Both the position numbers and the translations under genes were made by a program. Source: Kandleria vitulina DSM 20405 (GTDB taxonomy: Bacteria; Bacillota_I; Bacilli_A; Erysipelotrichales; Coprobacillaceae). Taken from it: a stretch of 64,000 bases of DNA. The stretch's first letter is position 1; each line of letters opens with the position of its first letter. The notes beneath the pieces were generated by a model. The model saw only the letters and a list, made by a program, of their open reading frames with translations, made no database searches and was not told where the DNA came from. Shown here in pieces: positions 18,435 through 26,953 of the stretch. The stretch spans positions 124,001 through 188,000 of the forward strand of contig NZ_JNKN01000001.1 in assembly GCF_000702065.1 (NCBI RefSeq), read 5' to 3'.

Positions 18435-19161
18435 AATCGTTACGACTGCTGCCAATGATGACAAGCAGTATTCTAAGCATTGATGCAATTGTCGAAATAA
18501 CAGCTGCCACATAAGTCAAGGCTGCCGCAGAAAGCATGCGCTTTGCGCCAACATATTCATCATCCGTCAAGAAAGATGCATCGAGAATATGCAATGCACG
18601 TGCTGATGCATTAAATTCTACTGGCAAAGTGACAACCTGGAATAGTAAGATTCCAATGATCAAGAAGAAGCCTACCCAGGCAATCTTTGTAGCTCCTAGA
18701 GCTAAACCGATCATGATTGCGATCCAGCCAAGATAGTTGCCCATATTGGCAAATGGCACAATCGCATTTCTAAAAAAGATTGGACGATAGTTCGTATTGT
18801 ATTGAATCGCATGCCCACATTCATGAGCTGCAACTGCAATAGATGCAATAGAGTTTCCTCTATAGACATCACGGGAAAGATTGATTGTCTTCTTAGAAGG
18901 ATCAAAATGATCAGAAAGTTCGCCGTTGACCTCATAGATAGGCATATCAGCCATGCCGTTGGCATCAAGAATCATACGCGCAACCTGTGCGCCTGTGAGG
19001 CCTCTTTCATTAGGGACTTCCTTATATCTCGCATATGTTGTTTTAACTTTAATCTGGGCATATAAAGCCAATAAGGCTGCAAGACCAACAAAGATTGTTC
19101 CTATCAGATAATAAGGATTACGCAACATCATGCTATAATACCATAAATTAAGCATAAACAT
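18433..19161 (-). CDS. YugP-family membrane zinc metallopeptidase
   Basis: 242 aa of the Zn_peptidase_2 (YugP) family. The zinc motif HECGH lies near residue 110, flanked by membrane segments: one N-terminal (about 15-35) and two or three after the motif. Upstream sequence TINLSRDVY and the later EFNASARAL, whose Glu may be the third ligand, are family features. Start ATG 19161 follows AAGAGGTAA. The natural substrate is not known. It is transcribed alone from a TATAAT at 19188-19193 and has its own terminator. Confidence 0.9.
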   Translation of the reverse strand: MFMLNLWYYSMMLRNPYYLIGTIFVGLAALLALYAQIKVKTTYARYKEVPNERGLTGAQVARMILDANGMADMPIYEVNGELSDHFDPSKKTINLSRDVYRGNSIASIAVAAHECGHAIQYNTNYRPIFFRNAIVPFANMGNYLGWIAIMIGLALGATKIAWVGFFLIIGILLFQVVTLPVEFNASARALHILDASFLTDDEYVGAKRMLSAAALTYVAAVISTIASMLRILLVIIGSSRND

Positions 19162-19221
19162 TTACCTCTTTCTTTAAATATACTTTTATTATACACGAAA
19201 ATATGAATTATTTATGTACAA

Positions 19222-19251
19222 AAAAGACGCAATTAGTTCATTGCGTCTTTT
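19222..19251 (-). terminator. HU gene terminator
   Basis: A 12-bp stem AAAAGACGCAAT/ATTGCGTCTTTT with loop TAGTTC that includes the stop codon, followed by a short U run. Confidence 0.8.
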
Positions 19252-19505
19252 AGTCTATTGCTAGGCTTGAAACTTACAGTTCTGCTTGCAGGAATTGTAA
19301 TGATTTCTTTTGTCTTAGGTGAAACACCTTTTCTTTCATGACGGTTGTTAACTTTAAAAGTTCCAAATCCAGAAATAAGAACTTTTTCGCCATCCAACAT
19401 TGTATCTACCATAGTATCAAATACTGTGTTGACTAAGATCTCAGCATCTTTTTTAGTAAGATTTCTTTTCTCTGATACTACGTCAACTAATTCTTTTTTA
19501 TTCAC
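19233..19505 (-). CDS. hup: DNA-binding protein HU
   Basis: A 90-aa histone-like dimeric protein that bends DNA and organises the nucleoid. The signature GFGTFKVNNRHERKG, followed by the beta-arm and TVSFKPSNRLKDAMN, is complete. It starts with GTG (19503-19505) after GAGGAGG. It has a strong promoter and terminator of its own, as expected for an abundant protein. It follows cmk-der-gpsA, like hbs in Bacillus. Confidence 0.97.
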   Translation of the reverse strand: MNKKELVDVVSEKRNLTKKDAEILVNTVFDTMVDTMLDGEKVLISGFGTFKVNNRHERKGVSPKTKEIITIPASRTVSFKPSNRLKDAMN

Positions 19506-19534
19506 GAAAAAACCTCCTCAATGAAACTGTAAAT

Positions 19535-19563
19535 ACTATAACAAAGTGAACTCATAGTTTCAA
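19535..19563 (-). promoter_or_regulatory. HU gene promoter
   Basis: TTGAAA (19558-19563), 17-nt spacer, TATAGT (19535-19540) on the minus strand. Confidence 0.8.
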
Positions 19564-19614
19564 GTAAGAAAGTCAAATTTTTACGCTTTTTTCAACAAAA
19601 TATAGCAAAAAAAA

Positions 19615-19632
19615 TGTCAGCATGCGCTGACA
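19615..19632 (-). terminator. Terminator after gpsA
   Basis: A 7-bp stem TGTCAGC/GCTGACA with loop ATGC, followed by an A run on the plus strand (U run in the minus transcript). Confidence 0.75.
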
Positions 19633-19637
19633 GATTT

Positions 19638-20645
19638 TTAATAAAGTCTTTCTGGTTTAAGTTCACGGTTCATAAGCTCTTTAATCTTTTCACTAGGCTT
19701 ATCTCCGCAATAGAGTACTTCATAAATAGCCTGTGTAATTGGGGCTTCAAAACCAGGATAGTTAGCAATGTCATCATGGATGACCTTACATGTTCTTACC
19801 CCTTCAACGGTCTTAGTATTACCAACCATGAAGTCAGAAGCACCATCAGCTTCACCAATTTCCTTACCAGCCTGGAAGTTTCTTGAATGAACACTTGAAC
19901 AAGTAACAATCAAATCTCCAAGACCAGTTAGACCAAAGAATGTTTCTTCTTTAGCACCTTTTAATAGACCATAAGAAACCATTTCCTTAAGTCCTCTTGT
20001 AATTAATGCAGCACGGGCATTATCACCATAGCCAAGTCCCTTTAAGACACCTGAAGCTACCGCAATAACGTTCTTGTAGGCAGCACCTAATTCAGCCCCT
20101 ACTTCATCATTACCAGTGTATACTCTTAAATATTCATTTGAGAATAATGACTGAACGCTTTCTGCTGTCTTTTGATCCTGTGAAACAGCACATACGCTTG
20201 TCAACATTCTTACAACGACTTCTTCTGCATGAGAAGGACCAATTAAAGAAACAACTGGGTTGATTTCATCTTCAGTAAATACTGAACGAATCGTATCTGA
20301 AATACGGCTGTTCGTATTCATATCAAACCCTTTAGCAGCATTGATGATTGTCACCTTCTTCTTAAGAATCTTTTTAATATCTTCCAAGACAGTACGAATA
20401 AACTGAGAAGGAATAGTTACCAAGATAAAATCAGCGCCATCAATTGCTTCTGCTAAATCCTTAGTAGCTCTGATATTTTCTTCGATCTTAATATTCTTAA
20501 AGTATTTATAGTTACAATGTCTAACATTGATGTCTTCGATTTCTCGATCATCAACACCATACATCAATAAATCTACTCCATTATCATTCAATACTCTCGC
20601 TAGACCTGTAGCCCAGCTTCCTGTTCCTAAAATTGCTACTTTCAT
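19638..20645 (-). CDS. gpsA: Glycerol-3-phosphate dehydrogenase [NAD(P)+]
   Basis: Reduces dihydroxyacetone phosphate to sn-glycerol 3-phosphate for phospholipid synthesis. 335 aa with the N-terminal Rossmann motif GTGSWATGLA, the substrate-domain AAYKNVIAVASG with the catalytic lysine, and GLTGLGDLIVTC. The start at 20645 lies two bases after the der stop codon, so the two are co-translated. Last gene of the cmk-der-gpsA unit. Confidence 0.96.
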   Translation of the reverse strand: MKVAILGTGSWATGLARVLNDNGVDLLMYGVDDREIEDINVRHCNYKYFKNIKIEENIRATKDLAEAIDGADFILVTIPSQFIRTVLEDIKKILKKKVTIINAAKGFDMNTNSRISDTIRSVFTEDEINPVVSLIGPSHAEEVVVRMLTSVCAVSQDQKTAESVQSLFSNEYLRVYTGNDEVGAELGAAYKNVIAVASGVLKGLGYGDNARAALITRGLKEMVSYGLLKGAKEETFFGLTGLGDLIVTCSSVHSRNFQAGKEIGEADGASDFMVGNTKTVEGVRTCKVIHDDIANYPGFEAPITQAIYEVLYCGDKPSEKIKELMNRELKPERLY

Positions 20646-20647
20646 TG

Positions 20648-21955
20648 TTAGTCCCTCTTTCTGCAGATAATATGAATTGGTGTTCCTTCAAAACCAAAAG
20701 CATCTCTAAACTTGTTTTCTAGATAACGCTTATAACTGAAATGAAGGAATTTTGGATCATTGACAAATAACACGAACGTTGGCGGTGTTACTGCCACCTG
20801 ATTACCATAATAGATTTTTAGACGTCCACCTTCAAAGTTAGATGTAGGATTCATTGCCTGAGCATCAACCAATACATCGTTCAATACGGAAGTGGCAACA
20901 CGTTTTCTCTGATTATCATATGCTTCATGAATAAGGTCAAACAATGTCTGAACACGTGCGCTTGTCTTAGCACTGACAAAGGCAATACGTGCATAATCAA
21001 GATACTTAAAGTCTTCTCTTAATTTCTTCTGCATCTTAGCCATAGTCTTTTCATCCTTGTTCACAAGGTCCCATTTATTGACAACCAGGACAACCCCTTT
21101 ACCAGATTCATGTGCATATCCAGCAATGTGTTTATCCTGTTCAATAATGCCACGTTCACCATCGACAAGAATAAGAATTACATCCGATTTTTCAATGGCA
21201 CTCATAGCTCTTAAGACAGAGTATTTTTCAACGTTTTCATAAATCTTACCTCTTTTACGCATACCAGCTGTATCAATGACACGATACTTCTGACCATCTT
21301 TAGTAAAAGCTGTATCGATAGCATCTCGTGTTGTACCTTCAATATCAGATACGATAACACGTTCTTCTCCAAGAAGTGCATTAGTTAAAGATGATTTTCC
21401 AACATTTGGGCGTCCAATTAAACTAAATTTAATTTCATCTTCTGGAAGATCATCCTCTTTATCAGGCAAGAGACGTACAACCTGATCAAGTACATCCCCT
21501 ACACCAATCCCGTGTGAACTTGACACGGGAATAGGATCTCCTATTCCTAATGAATAGAAATCGTAAATATTATCTCTAAATGCAACATCATCAATTTTAT
21601 TACAAGCTAAAACAACTGGTTTCTTTGATTTCTGCAAGATTCTTGCCACCATCTGATCTTCAGCAGTTACACCTTCACGACCATTTGTCACAAAGACGAT
21701 GACATCCGCTTCTTCAATCGCAATTTCAGCCTGCATTCTAATTTCTTTGACGAAGTCATGATTAGCAAGTTCAATTCCTCCAGTATCAATAACCGAGAAA
21801 TCTCTAGTGAGCCATGAAGCACGGGCATAAATACGATCTCGCGTAACACCGGGCGTATCTTCTACGATGGAAATACGTTCACCTACAATTCTATTAAAGA
21901 GCGTTGACTTTCCGACATTCGCTCTACCGACTATCGCAACAACACCTTTCATCAT
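20648..21955 (-). CDS. der: Ribosome-assembly GTPase Der (EngA)
   Basis: A tandem-domain GTPase needed for 50S maturation. About 435 aa: first G domain with GRANVGKST (the family usually has GRPNVGKS), second G domain with [13 protein letters not shown] and NKWD motifs in order, and a C-terminal KH-like domain. Three in-frame starts exist (GTG 21958, ATG 21955, ATG 21952) behind AAAGGG. 21955 is chosen on spacing and on the family N-terminus M-K-x-V-V-A-I. It follows cmk by about 16 bases. The rpsA gene often found between them is absent. Confidence 0.95.
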   Translation of the reverse strand: MMKGVVAIVGRANVGKSTLFNRIVGERISIVEDTPGVTRDRIYARASWLTRDFSVIDTGGIELANHDFVKEIRMQAEIAIEEADVIVFVTNGREGVTAEDQMVARILQKSKKPVVLACNKIDDVAFRDNIYDFYSLGIGDPIPVSSSHGIGVGDVLDQVVRLLPDKEDDLPEDEIKFSLIGRPNVGKSSLTNALLGEERVIVSDIEGTTRDAIDTAFTKDGQKYRVIDTAGMRKRGKIYENVEKYSVLRAMSAIEKSDVILILVDGERGIIEQDKHIAGYAHESGKGVVLVVNKWDLVNKDEKTMAKMQKKLREDFKYLDYARIAFVSAKTSARVQTLFDLIHEAYDNQRKRVATSVLNDVLVDAQAMNPTSNFEGGRLKIYYGNQVAVTPPTFVLFVNDPKFLHFSYKRYLENKFRDAFGFEGTPIHIICRKRD

Positions 21956-21971
21956 CACTCATCATCCCTTT

Positions 21972-22634
21972 CTAACCTAATTTCTGACTGACAAGATCCA
22001 TGACAGTAGCGACTACTTCATCCAAGCTCATATCCGATGTATCGATTTCAATCGCATCATCAGCTTTCTTTAATGGAGAAATTTCTCTCGTCATATCTGC
22101 ATGATCTCTTTCAGCTATTTCTTTTTTAATTTCTTCTAAATCAGAATCAATACCTCTTTCAAGGTTTTCTTTATGTCTTCTAATAGCACGACATTCAATA
22201 GAAGCAACCTGATAAATCTTTAATTCCGCATCAGGTAATACGACAGTCCCAATATCGCGTCCATCTAGAATGACACCTCCACCTTTCGCCATATCTCTTT
22301 GCTGAGAGACAAGGAAAGATCTCACTCTGCTATATCCTGATACAATGCTTGCTCCCATGGATACTTCGTTTTCACGAATAGCCATTGAAACATCCTGATT
22401 GTTTAGCATAATAATGCCACCAGGCAACATATTGATTTTTATATCTTTAAGTAAATTGCATACGCCTTCTTCATCATGAAAATCGACCTGATGAATAAAC
22501 GCATAGTAGGCAACACATCGATACATTGCTCCTGTATCGATGTATGTATAATTAAGATTATTTGCAACCATTTTTGCAATTGTTGACTTACCGGCGGCAG
22601 CCGGTCCATCAATCGCAATTGATATTTTATCCAT
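21972..22634 (-). CDS. cmk: Cytidylate kinase
   Basis: Phosphorylates CMP and dCMP. 220 aa with P-loop GPAAAGKSTIA (about residues 9-19), YIDTGAMYRCVAY, the NMP-binding insert and DGRDIGTVVLPDA. Start ATG 22634 follows AAGGAG. It is the second gene of a unit headed by the Lys/Glu-rich membrane protein, 12 bases downstream of its stop. Confidence 0.96.
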   Translation of the reverse strand: MDKISIAIDGPAAAGKSTIAKMVANNLNYTYIDTGAMYRCVAYYAFIHQVDFHDEEGVCNLLKDIKINMLPGGIIMLNNQDVSMAIRENEVSMGASIVSGYSRVRSFLVSQQRDMAKGGGVILDGRDIGTVVLPDAELKIYQVASIECRAIRRHKENLERGIDSDLEEIKKEIAERDHADMTREISPLKKADDAIEIDTSDMSLDEVVATVMDLVSQKLG

Positions 22635-22646
22635 TCCAAAGACTCC

Positions 22647-23462
22647 TTACACTATTTTCATCTGAACCAAGATAGTATAAACAATAAACATGAGAACTGC
22701 AAGAAATAATAAGACAATAATAAGATTTAGGAAGAAATCTAGTACTGGATGAGCCTTTTTATCGTCATTTTTCTTCTTAGATTGCTGACGTTCAACTTCT
22801 TTTGTTTGCTTCTTATCTACTTTTTCCTGTTTCTTAGCTTCTTTTTCTTGCTTCTTAAGCGCTTTTTCTTCTTCAGCTTTCTGTCTCTTAGCAGCCTTTT
22901 CTTCTTCTATTTTCTGACGTTTAGCAGCTTTTTCTTCTTCCTTTTCCTGCTTAGCAGTCTCTTTTTCCTGTTTCTTTAATGCCTTGATTTCTTTTTTTGA
23001 AAGCTGAGTCGTTTCTTCTTCTACAATAACAGGAATGACAGGTTCTTCTTCTTTTTCCTCTTCCTGAGACATTTCAGTAAGTGTTTCCTGAACACTCATA
23101 GGAGAAGATGAAACATCCTTTCCTTCGCTTAAATCCTCTTCATCCACATTGATGCTAGTAGCATGATGATCTGCCTTTAAACGATTAAGAATATCCATTC
23201 TTGTAGAAAAATCATCTTTACCGATATTTTCCTTTACACGATTAAGTGCAGACTTCACATTCTCATCTACTTCCAATGTTTCATAGCTAAGCGGGTTAAG
23301 CATTGATTCATCAACCTCAGCATCTTTTGACTTTGGAATAAATGAAAGAAAATCGTCTTCTTCTTCCGCTGTTTCTTCTACAACTGGAAGTTCTTCCTGA
23401 TTTTCCTGTGTGGCTTCTCTTAAATCTTTATATTTGTTTGTTCTTGTCTGTTTTTCTTCCAT
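22647..23462 (-). CDS. Lys/Glu-rich coiled-coil protein with C-terminal membrane anchor, unknown function
   Basis: About 271 aa, unrecognised. Residues 1-150 are acidic and low-complexity. Residues about 150-235 are a long charged coiled coil built from imperfect repeats of the type EEEKAAKRQK and KKQEKE. A single transmembrane helix closes the protein (about 245-268), so it is probably a tail-anchored cytoplasmic coiled coil. A longer frame begins at 23480, but that codon overlaps the -10 box (23479-23484). ATG 23462, or ATG 23468, must be used. The inferred transcript start (about 23472) leaves a leader of only about ten bases. It heads the cmk-der-gpsA unit. Confidence 0.75.
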   Translation of the reverse strand: MEEKQTRTNKYKDLREATQENQEELPVVEETAEEEDDFLSFIPKSKDAEVDESMLNPLSYETLEVDENVKSALNRVKENIGKDDFSTRMDILNRLKADHHATSINVDEEDLSEGKDVSSSPMSVQETLTEMSQEEEKEEEPVIPVIVEEETTQLSKKEIKALKKQEKETAKQEKEEEKAAKRQKIEEEKAAKRQKAEEEKALKKQEKEAKKQEKVDKKQTKEVERQQSKKKNDDKKAHPVLDFFLNLIIVLLFLAVLMFIVYTILVQMKIV

Positions 23463-23478
23463 TTTCATCACCACGAAC

Positions 23479-23541
23479 ATTATAACATAACTTAAATATT
23501 CTGAAAATAGGCTTTCAAAATAGAATAAGATGGTTTATAAT
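23479..23541. promoter_or_regulatory. Divergent promoters for the Lys/Glu-rich protein and the ferredoxin
   Basis: Minus: TATAAT at 23479-23484 with a weak -35 TTTTCA (23502-23507) at 17 nt. Plus: TATAAT at 23536-23541 with a weak -35 TTTCAA (23513-23518) at 17 nt. The two -35 regions lie only five bases apart, so polymerase binding may be mutually exclusive. Confidence 0.65.
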
Positions 23542-23574
23542 AATCTGTGTAAATTATTGATAGGAGGATCGTTT

Positions 23575-23754
23575 ATGGTTAAAGTAAATGAAAATTGTAT
23601 CGGTTGCGGTGCTTGTACTGCAGTATGCCCTGATGTATTCGATCTTAATGATGACGGTGTGGCAGAAAACATCTTAGGCGAAGTACCTGCAGATTTAGAA
23701 GAATCTGTAAAAGAAGCTGCTGAAAGTTGTCCTGTTGAAGCAATCGAATTATAA
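23575..23754 (+). CDS. fer: Single-cluster ferredoxin
   Basis: A 59-aa [4Fe-4S] electron carrier. Start ATG 23575 follows AGGAGG; an upstream in-frame start at 23530 lies inside the promoter. Cluster ligands are C-x2-C-x2-C near the start (CIGCGAC) and a C-terminal SCPVEAIEL. A further Cys-Pro (AVCPD) lies after the third ligand, as in Thermotoga-type ferredoxins. Acidic overall. Its redox partners are not in the window unless the GGGtGRT operon is one. Confidence 0.95.
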   Translation: MVKVNENCIGCGACTAVCPDVFDLNDDGVAENILGEVPADLEESVKEAAESCPVEAIEL

Positions 23755-23761
23755 TTCCACT

Positions 23762-23792
23762 AAAAAAAGTCCTATTTGTTAGGACTTTTTTT
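23762..23792. terminator. Bidirectional terminator ferredoxin/rluB
   Basis: A 13-bp stem AAAAAAAGTCCTA/TAGGACTTTTTTT with loop TTTGT, between converging genes. Confidence 0.85.
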
Positions 23793-24512
23793 CTTTCTTA
23801 ACGCTAAGTTTCTTAAAACCTTCACTTCATGTGGAGTCAAGCGACGACAGCTTCCTGGTGTCAATCCTTTTAAGTCAATAGGACCGATCATAATACGATG
23901 CAATCTCTTAACCGGATGACCAACTGATTCAAACATCTTCTTAACCTGACGGTTCTTTCCTTCAATAAGTCTGATCATAAGCATAGTTGTACCATGTTCA
24001 TCATCTACATCTACTACCTTGATCTTAGCTGGAAGTGTCTTTACCCCTTCAAGATAAACACCTGATTCAAGCATCTTCTTTTCCTTTGTCTTAAGAATAC
24101 CCTTAATTGATACTTCATAGATCTTTTCTAAATGAGAAGACGGATGCATCATTAAATTAGCGAATTCTCCATCATTACTCATAAACAATACACCAGTTGT
24201 ATCATAATCAAGTCTTCCAACAGGATAGACACGTTCCTTGATAGCTGTGAAATAATCAGCTACACATGGACGATTATGTTCATCTTTCATTGAACAGATG
24301 ACACCTTTTGGCTTATAGAATAAATAATAGACTTTATTTTCTTTTTCTAAAGAATGACCATTGATAGTAATGACATCATTCCCACTTACTTTTGTACCTA
24401 AAACGTTGCAGACAACACCGTTGACTTCAACTTTTCCAGCTTTAATAAGTTCTTCAGCTTTTCTACGCGATGTATACCCGCTCTGGGCAATAACTTTCTG
24501 TAAACGTTCCAT
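23772..24512 (-). CDS. rluB: Pseudouridine synthase of the RsuA/RluB family
   Basis: Makes pseudouridine in 23S rRNA (RluB-type). 246 aa: an N-terminal S4 RNA-binding domain (about residues 1-60) and a catalytic domain with GRLDYDTTGVLF, whose first Asp is the catalytic residue, then LIEGKNRQVKKMFE. It starts one base after the patatin stop, so it is the third gene of a DUF5662-patatin-rluB unit. RluB often lies close to scpAB in Firmicutes, as here. Confidence 0.92.
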   Translation of the reverse strand: MERLQKVIAQSGYTSRRKAEELIKAGKVEVNGVVCNVLGTKVSGNDVITINGHSLEKENKVYYLFYKPKGVICSMKDEHNRPCVADYFTAIKERVYPVGRLDYDTTGVLFMSNDGEFANLMMHPSSHLEKIYEVSIKGILKTKEKKMLESGVYLEGVKTLPAKIKVVDVDDEHGTTMLMIRLIEGKNRQVKKMFESVGHPVKRLHRIMIGPIDLKGLTPGSCRRLTPHEVKVLRNLALRKKKSPNK

Positions 24513-24513
24513 A

Positions 24514-25356
24514 TTACTCTCCTCTAATAAATCTTGCTATCTTCTCAGCATCATTATAGCCTTTTCTATAGAGAAGATATAGATTTTGTTTTTCTTTTGA
24601 TAAAGTTGACATATGCCCAATTGTATCTGGCGCAACAATCAATACTTTTCCTTGTTTTTCAAGCTCCAATGCATCCTTTAAAGCAGCATTGTACACTTCT
24701 GCTCTTTTTCTTAAATGCTCACTTGCTTTCTTATCAATCTTAGAAAGAATGTTGGCATTTAATTTATCGTGATCAGAATCACGCATGTAATCTTTTGGTC
24801 TTGTTAAGATCAATACAACTTTATCACAGCCATCTTCTAAGGCACGTCTAACTGGGATGGGTTCTATAATGCCCCCATCATAGTAAGGTACACCTTCAAT
24901 ATTGACTGGCTTGCAGACAATTGGTAAGCAGGATGATGCTGAAAAGATGCGATATTCATCCTGGTTGATATCTTTCTTGGTAAAAATATGAGGTTCTCCC
25001 GTATTGGCATTATAAGCCAACACATTAAATTTCATCGGATTATTCTTCAAGGTCTCATAATCTAAAGGATTTTCTCCTTCTTTTCTTGATAATGTGTAAT
25101 AAATATAATCCAGATCAACATAGCTTCCTTTGTTGATGAAATTCTTTAAGCTCATATATTCTTCCCTGAACGCATAATCCATGAAGAAATGATAGTTTCT
25201 TTTATATTGTTTAGCAGTAAAAGAAGCAAGATTGGCACTTCCTGCTGAAATGCCGATACCATAGTCAAATGTAATATGATGCTCTAGGCAATAATCAAAT
25301 ACGCCTGCACCATAGATATCTCTTGTTCCACCACCTACATCGATAATACCAATCAT
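24514..25356 (-). CDS. Patatin-like phospholipase
   Basis: 280 aa of the patatin lipase family, with a Ser-Asp dyad. Nucleophile elbow GISAGSA (G-x-S-x-G) lies near residue 37, and the Asp is in YYDGGIIEPIP near residue 164. The oxyanion-hole stretch reads GGGTRDIYGAG, whereas the family norm is DGGGxRG. No signal peptide, so probably cytoplasmic. It starts two bases after the DUF5662 gene stop and ends one base before rluB. Substrate unknown. Confidence 0.9.
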   Translation of the reverse strand: MIGIIDVGGGTRDIYGAGVFDYCLEHHITFDYGIGISAGSANLASFTAKQYKRNYHFFMDYAFREEYMSLKNFINKGSYVDLDYIYYTLSRKEGENPLDYETLKNNPMKFNVLAYNANTGEPHIFTKKDINQDEYRIFSASSCLPIVCKPVNIEGVPYYDGGIIEPIPVRRALEDGCDKVVLILTRPKDYMRDSDHDKLNANILSKIDKKASEHLRKRAEVYNAALKDALELEKQGKVLIVAPDTIGHMSTLSKEKQNLYLLYRKGYNDAEKIARFIRGE

Positions 25357-25358
25357 AA

Positions 25359-25898
25359 TTAATCTCCTAAAGGATAATCTTCATACCCTTTTTTCGTCTT
25401 GATCATTTTAACAGTAGCTTCTAATCCATGCTCTGATAAATACTTTAATAAATAAACAAGAAGTTCTCTTGTTTCTTCATTCATGATATAGCTATGTGCC
25501 CCATTAAGATAATACTGTAATGGAAAATCATCAGTATAATTTTCGCCATTATAGATCATACTTGCTGCCACGCGGTCACAAAACATTTCAAGAACATAGC
25601 GATAAGGCATCTTGGCAGCCTTGATGCCATCTCTAGTAAAATCCACCCAGAATTCCCAGTGATGCATGTTTCTTCCTTTATGATGAAGCCATGCCAGCGA
25701 ATAGCCATTCAGCTTACGTTCCGCACCATTAGGAGAACTTGTTCCACGGTAGTAACGGATTCCCGTCTTAAATTCTGTCCAAGTATATTTAGATAAATCA
25801 TGAAGCAGCCCCTGCTTATAAAGTCCCACTTTAAAGCAGAGTCTGCCAACTAATATTTTATGTGCTGTAATTGTCTTAAAATGATTCCATGCATTCAT
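25359..25898 (-). CDS. DUF5662 family protein
   Basis: 179 aa, soluble, rich in aromatic residues and His. Matches the DUF5662 family by its LLHDLSKYTWTEF start and the HHKGRNMHHWEFW block. The HD pair and clustered histidines suggest a metal-binding, HD-like fold, but no activity is established. First gene of a tight three-gene unit with the patatin and rluB. Start ATG 25898 follows GGTGAG. Confidence 0.8.
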   Translation of the reverse strand: MNAWNHFKTITAHKILVGRLCFKVGLYKQGLLHDLSKYTWTEFKTGIRYYRGTSSPNGAERKLNGYSLAWLHHKGRNMHHWEFWVDFTRDGIKAAKMPYRYVLEMFCDRVAASMIYNGENYTDDFPLQYYLNGAHSYIMNEETRELLVYLLKYLSEHGLEATVKMIKTKKGYEDYPLGD

Positions 25899-26000
25899 TA
25901 TTTCTCACCAATCGTAAGTATACACACTTTCTTGCACGTGTCAAATGGCTTTTCTTTTTTAGAAGTCATGATATAATGTATAAAAAGTGGAGGTGGTCAT

Positions 26001-26375
26001 ATGCCATTCAAAATTGATATTCAGACAAATATTGATGAGAAAAACCTTGATATAGAAACATGTAAAAATCTCATCCGTTCTCTTGAAGAAACGTATAAAA
26101 ACACACGTACTGAAATATATAGTCATTTCTTAGGAATGAAATCCATGCGTCTAGCACTCATGCTTGCGGCAACATCGCTTTTCTTCTATTTCATGACAAC
26201 TATGCCATTCTTCTTATATGGTGCCTTTGGAAGTGTCCTTCTTATCATGATTGCATCTTTACTGTTGGCAGAGACAACATCAAAGATCATAAGAAAACAA
26301 GTTAAAATGAAAATTGAACAGTTCAAAGAAACGCTTGATCGTCTTCAGCGTATGAAAGAACTTAAAAAATCCTAA
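26001..26375 (+). CDS. Small two-helix membrane protein, unknown function
   Basis: 124 aa, unrecognised. A charged N-terminal helix (about residues 1-48), two adjacent transmembrane helices (about 52-72 and 74-92) and a basic amphipathic C-terminal helix (about 95-124). Start ATG 26001 follows GGAGGTGG, with a TATAAT at 25972-25977. Its stop overlaps the scpB stop on the other strand. Start signals make it a real gene, but no function can be given. Confidence 0.7.
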   Translation: MPFKIDIQTNIDEKNLDIETCKNLIRSLEETYKNTRTEIYSHFLGMKSMRLALMLAATSLFFYFMTTMPFFLYGAFGSVLLIMIASLLLAETTSKIIRKQVKMKIEQFKETLDRLQRMKELKKS

Positions 26376-26392
26376 TCTTCATTAGGATTTTT
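26365..26392. terminator. Bidirectional terminator over the overlapping stop codons of the membrane protein and scpB
   Basis: A 12-bp stem AAAAATCCTAAT/ATTAGGATTTTT with loop CTTC. Both converging genes end inside it. Confidence 0.85.
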
Positions 26393-26953
26393 TTCTTTAT
26401 ATTTTGTATTAAAGATATCTTCTTCATCAAAATCATCACTGATTTCTTTAAGCTTAGGCAATTCATCAAGACTCGTTAACTGAAATGCATCCATAAAGAC
26501 ATCCGTAACCCCATAAAGGATCGGTCTCCCCGGTGCATCAGAACGTCCCACTTCCTTGATAAGCGCCTTGGCGCAAAGCTTTCTTACCATCGCTTCACAT
26601 CCCACACCGCGGATCTCTTCGATCTGTACACGGGTGATTGGCTGATAGTAGGCTACAATAGCCAATGTCTCTAAGGCTGATTTTGACAATTTAGCAACGT
26701 TTTCTTTAAAGAGTGATTGATAATACTGCTTATGCTTTAAGAGCGTTACCATCTTAAAATAGCCGCCATAATTGACAATCTCAAACCCTTTGACTTCTTT
26801 TTTTTGATACATATGAATAAGTTCATCCACATACATCATGACTTCCTGTAAAGAGAGCTCTAAAGCTTCACCAATCTGCTTTACACTGATTCCTTCATCT
26901 CCTGAAAGAAAAATCATGCCTTCAATTATTGATAAATATTCATTCTTATTCAT
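26372..26953 (-). CDS. scpB: Segregation and condensation protein B
   Basis: The winged-helix partner of SMC-ScpA condensin. 193 aa with two winged helices; SKSALETLAIVAYYQPITRVQIEEIRG is the family hallmark. The C-terminal 25 residues are acidic. Its start overlaps the end of scpA by 8 bases, so translation is coupled. Confidence 0.95.
   Translation of the reverse strand: MNKNEYLSIIEGMIFLSGDEGISVKQIGEALELSLQEVMMYVDELIHMYQKKEVKGFEIVNYGGYFKMVTLLKHKQYYQSLFKENVAKLSKSALETLAIVAYYQPITRVQIEEIRGVGCEAMVRKLCAKALIKEVGRSDAPGRPILYGVTDVFMDAFQLTSLDELPKLKEISDDFDEEDIFNTKYKEKNPNED

Noticed and set aside
22749-22979. A Phe/Leu/Ser-only frame opposite the Lys/Glu-rich gene
   Set aside because: It is the complement of the AAG/GAA repeats and not a plausible protein.
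22850-22980. Possible tandem DNA repeat or CRISPR-like array
   Set aside because: Units are irregular and encode the Lys/Glu coiled coil in frame. There are no spacers.
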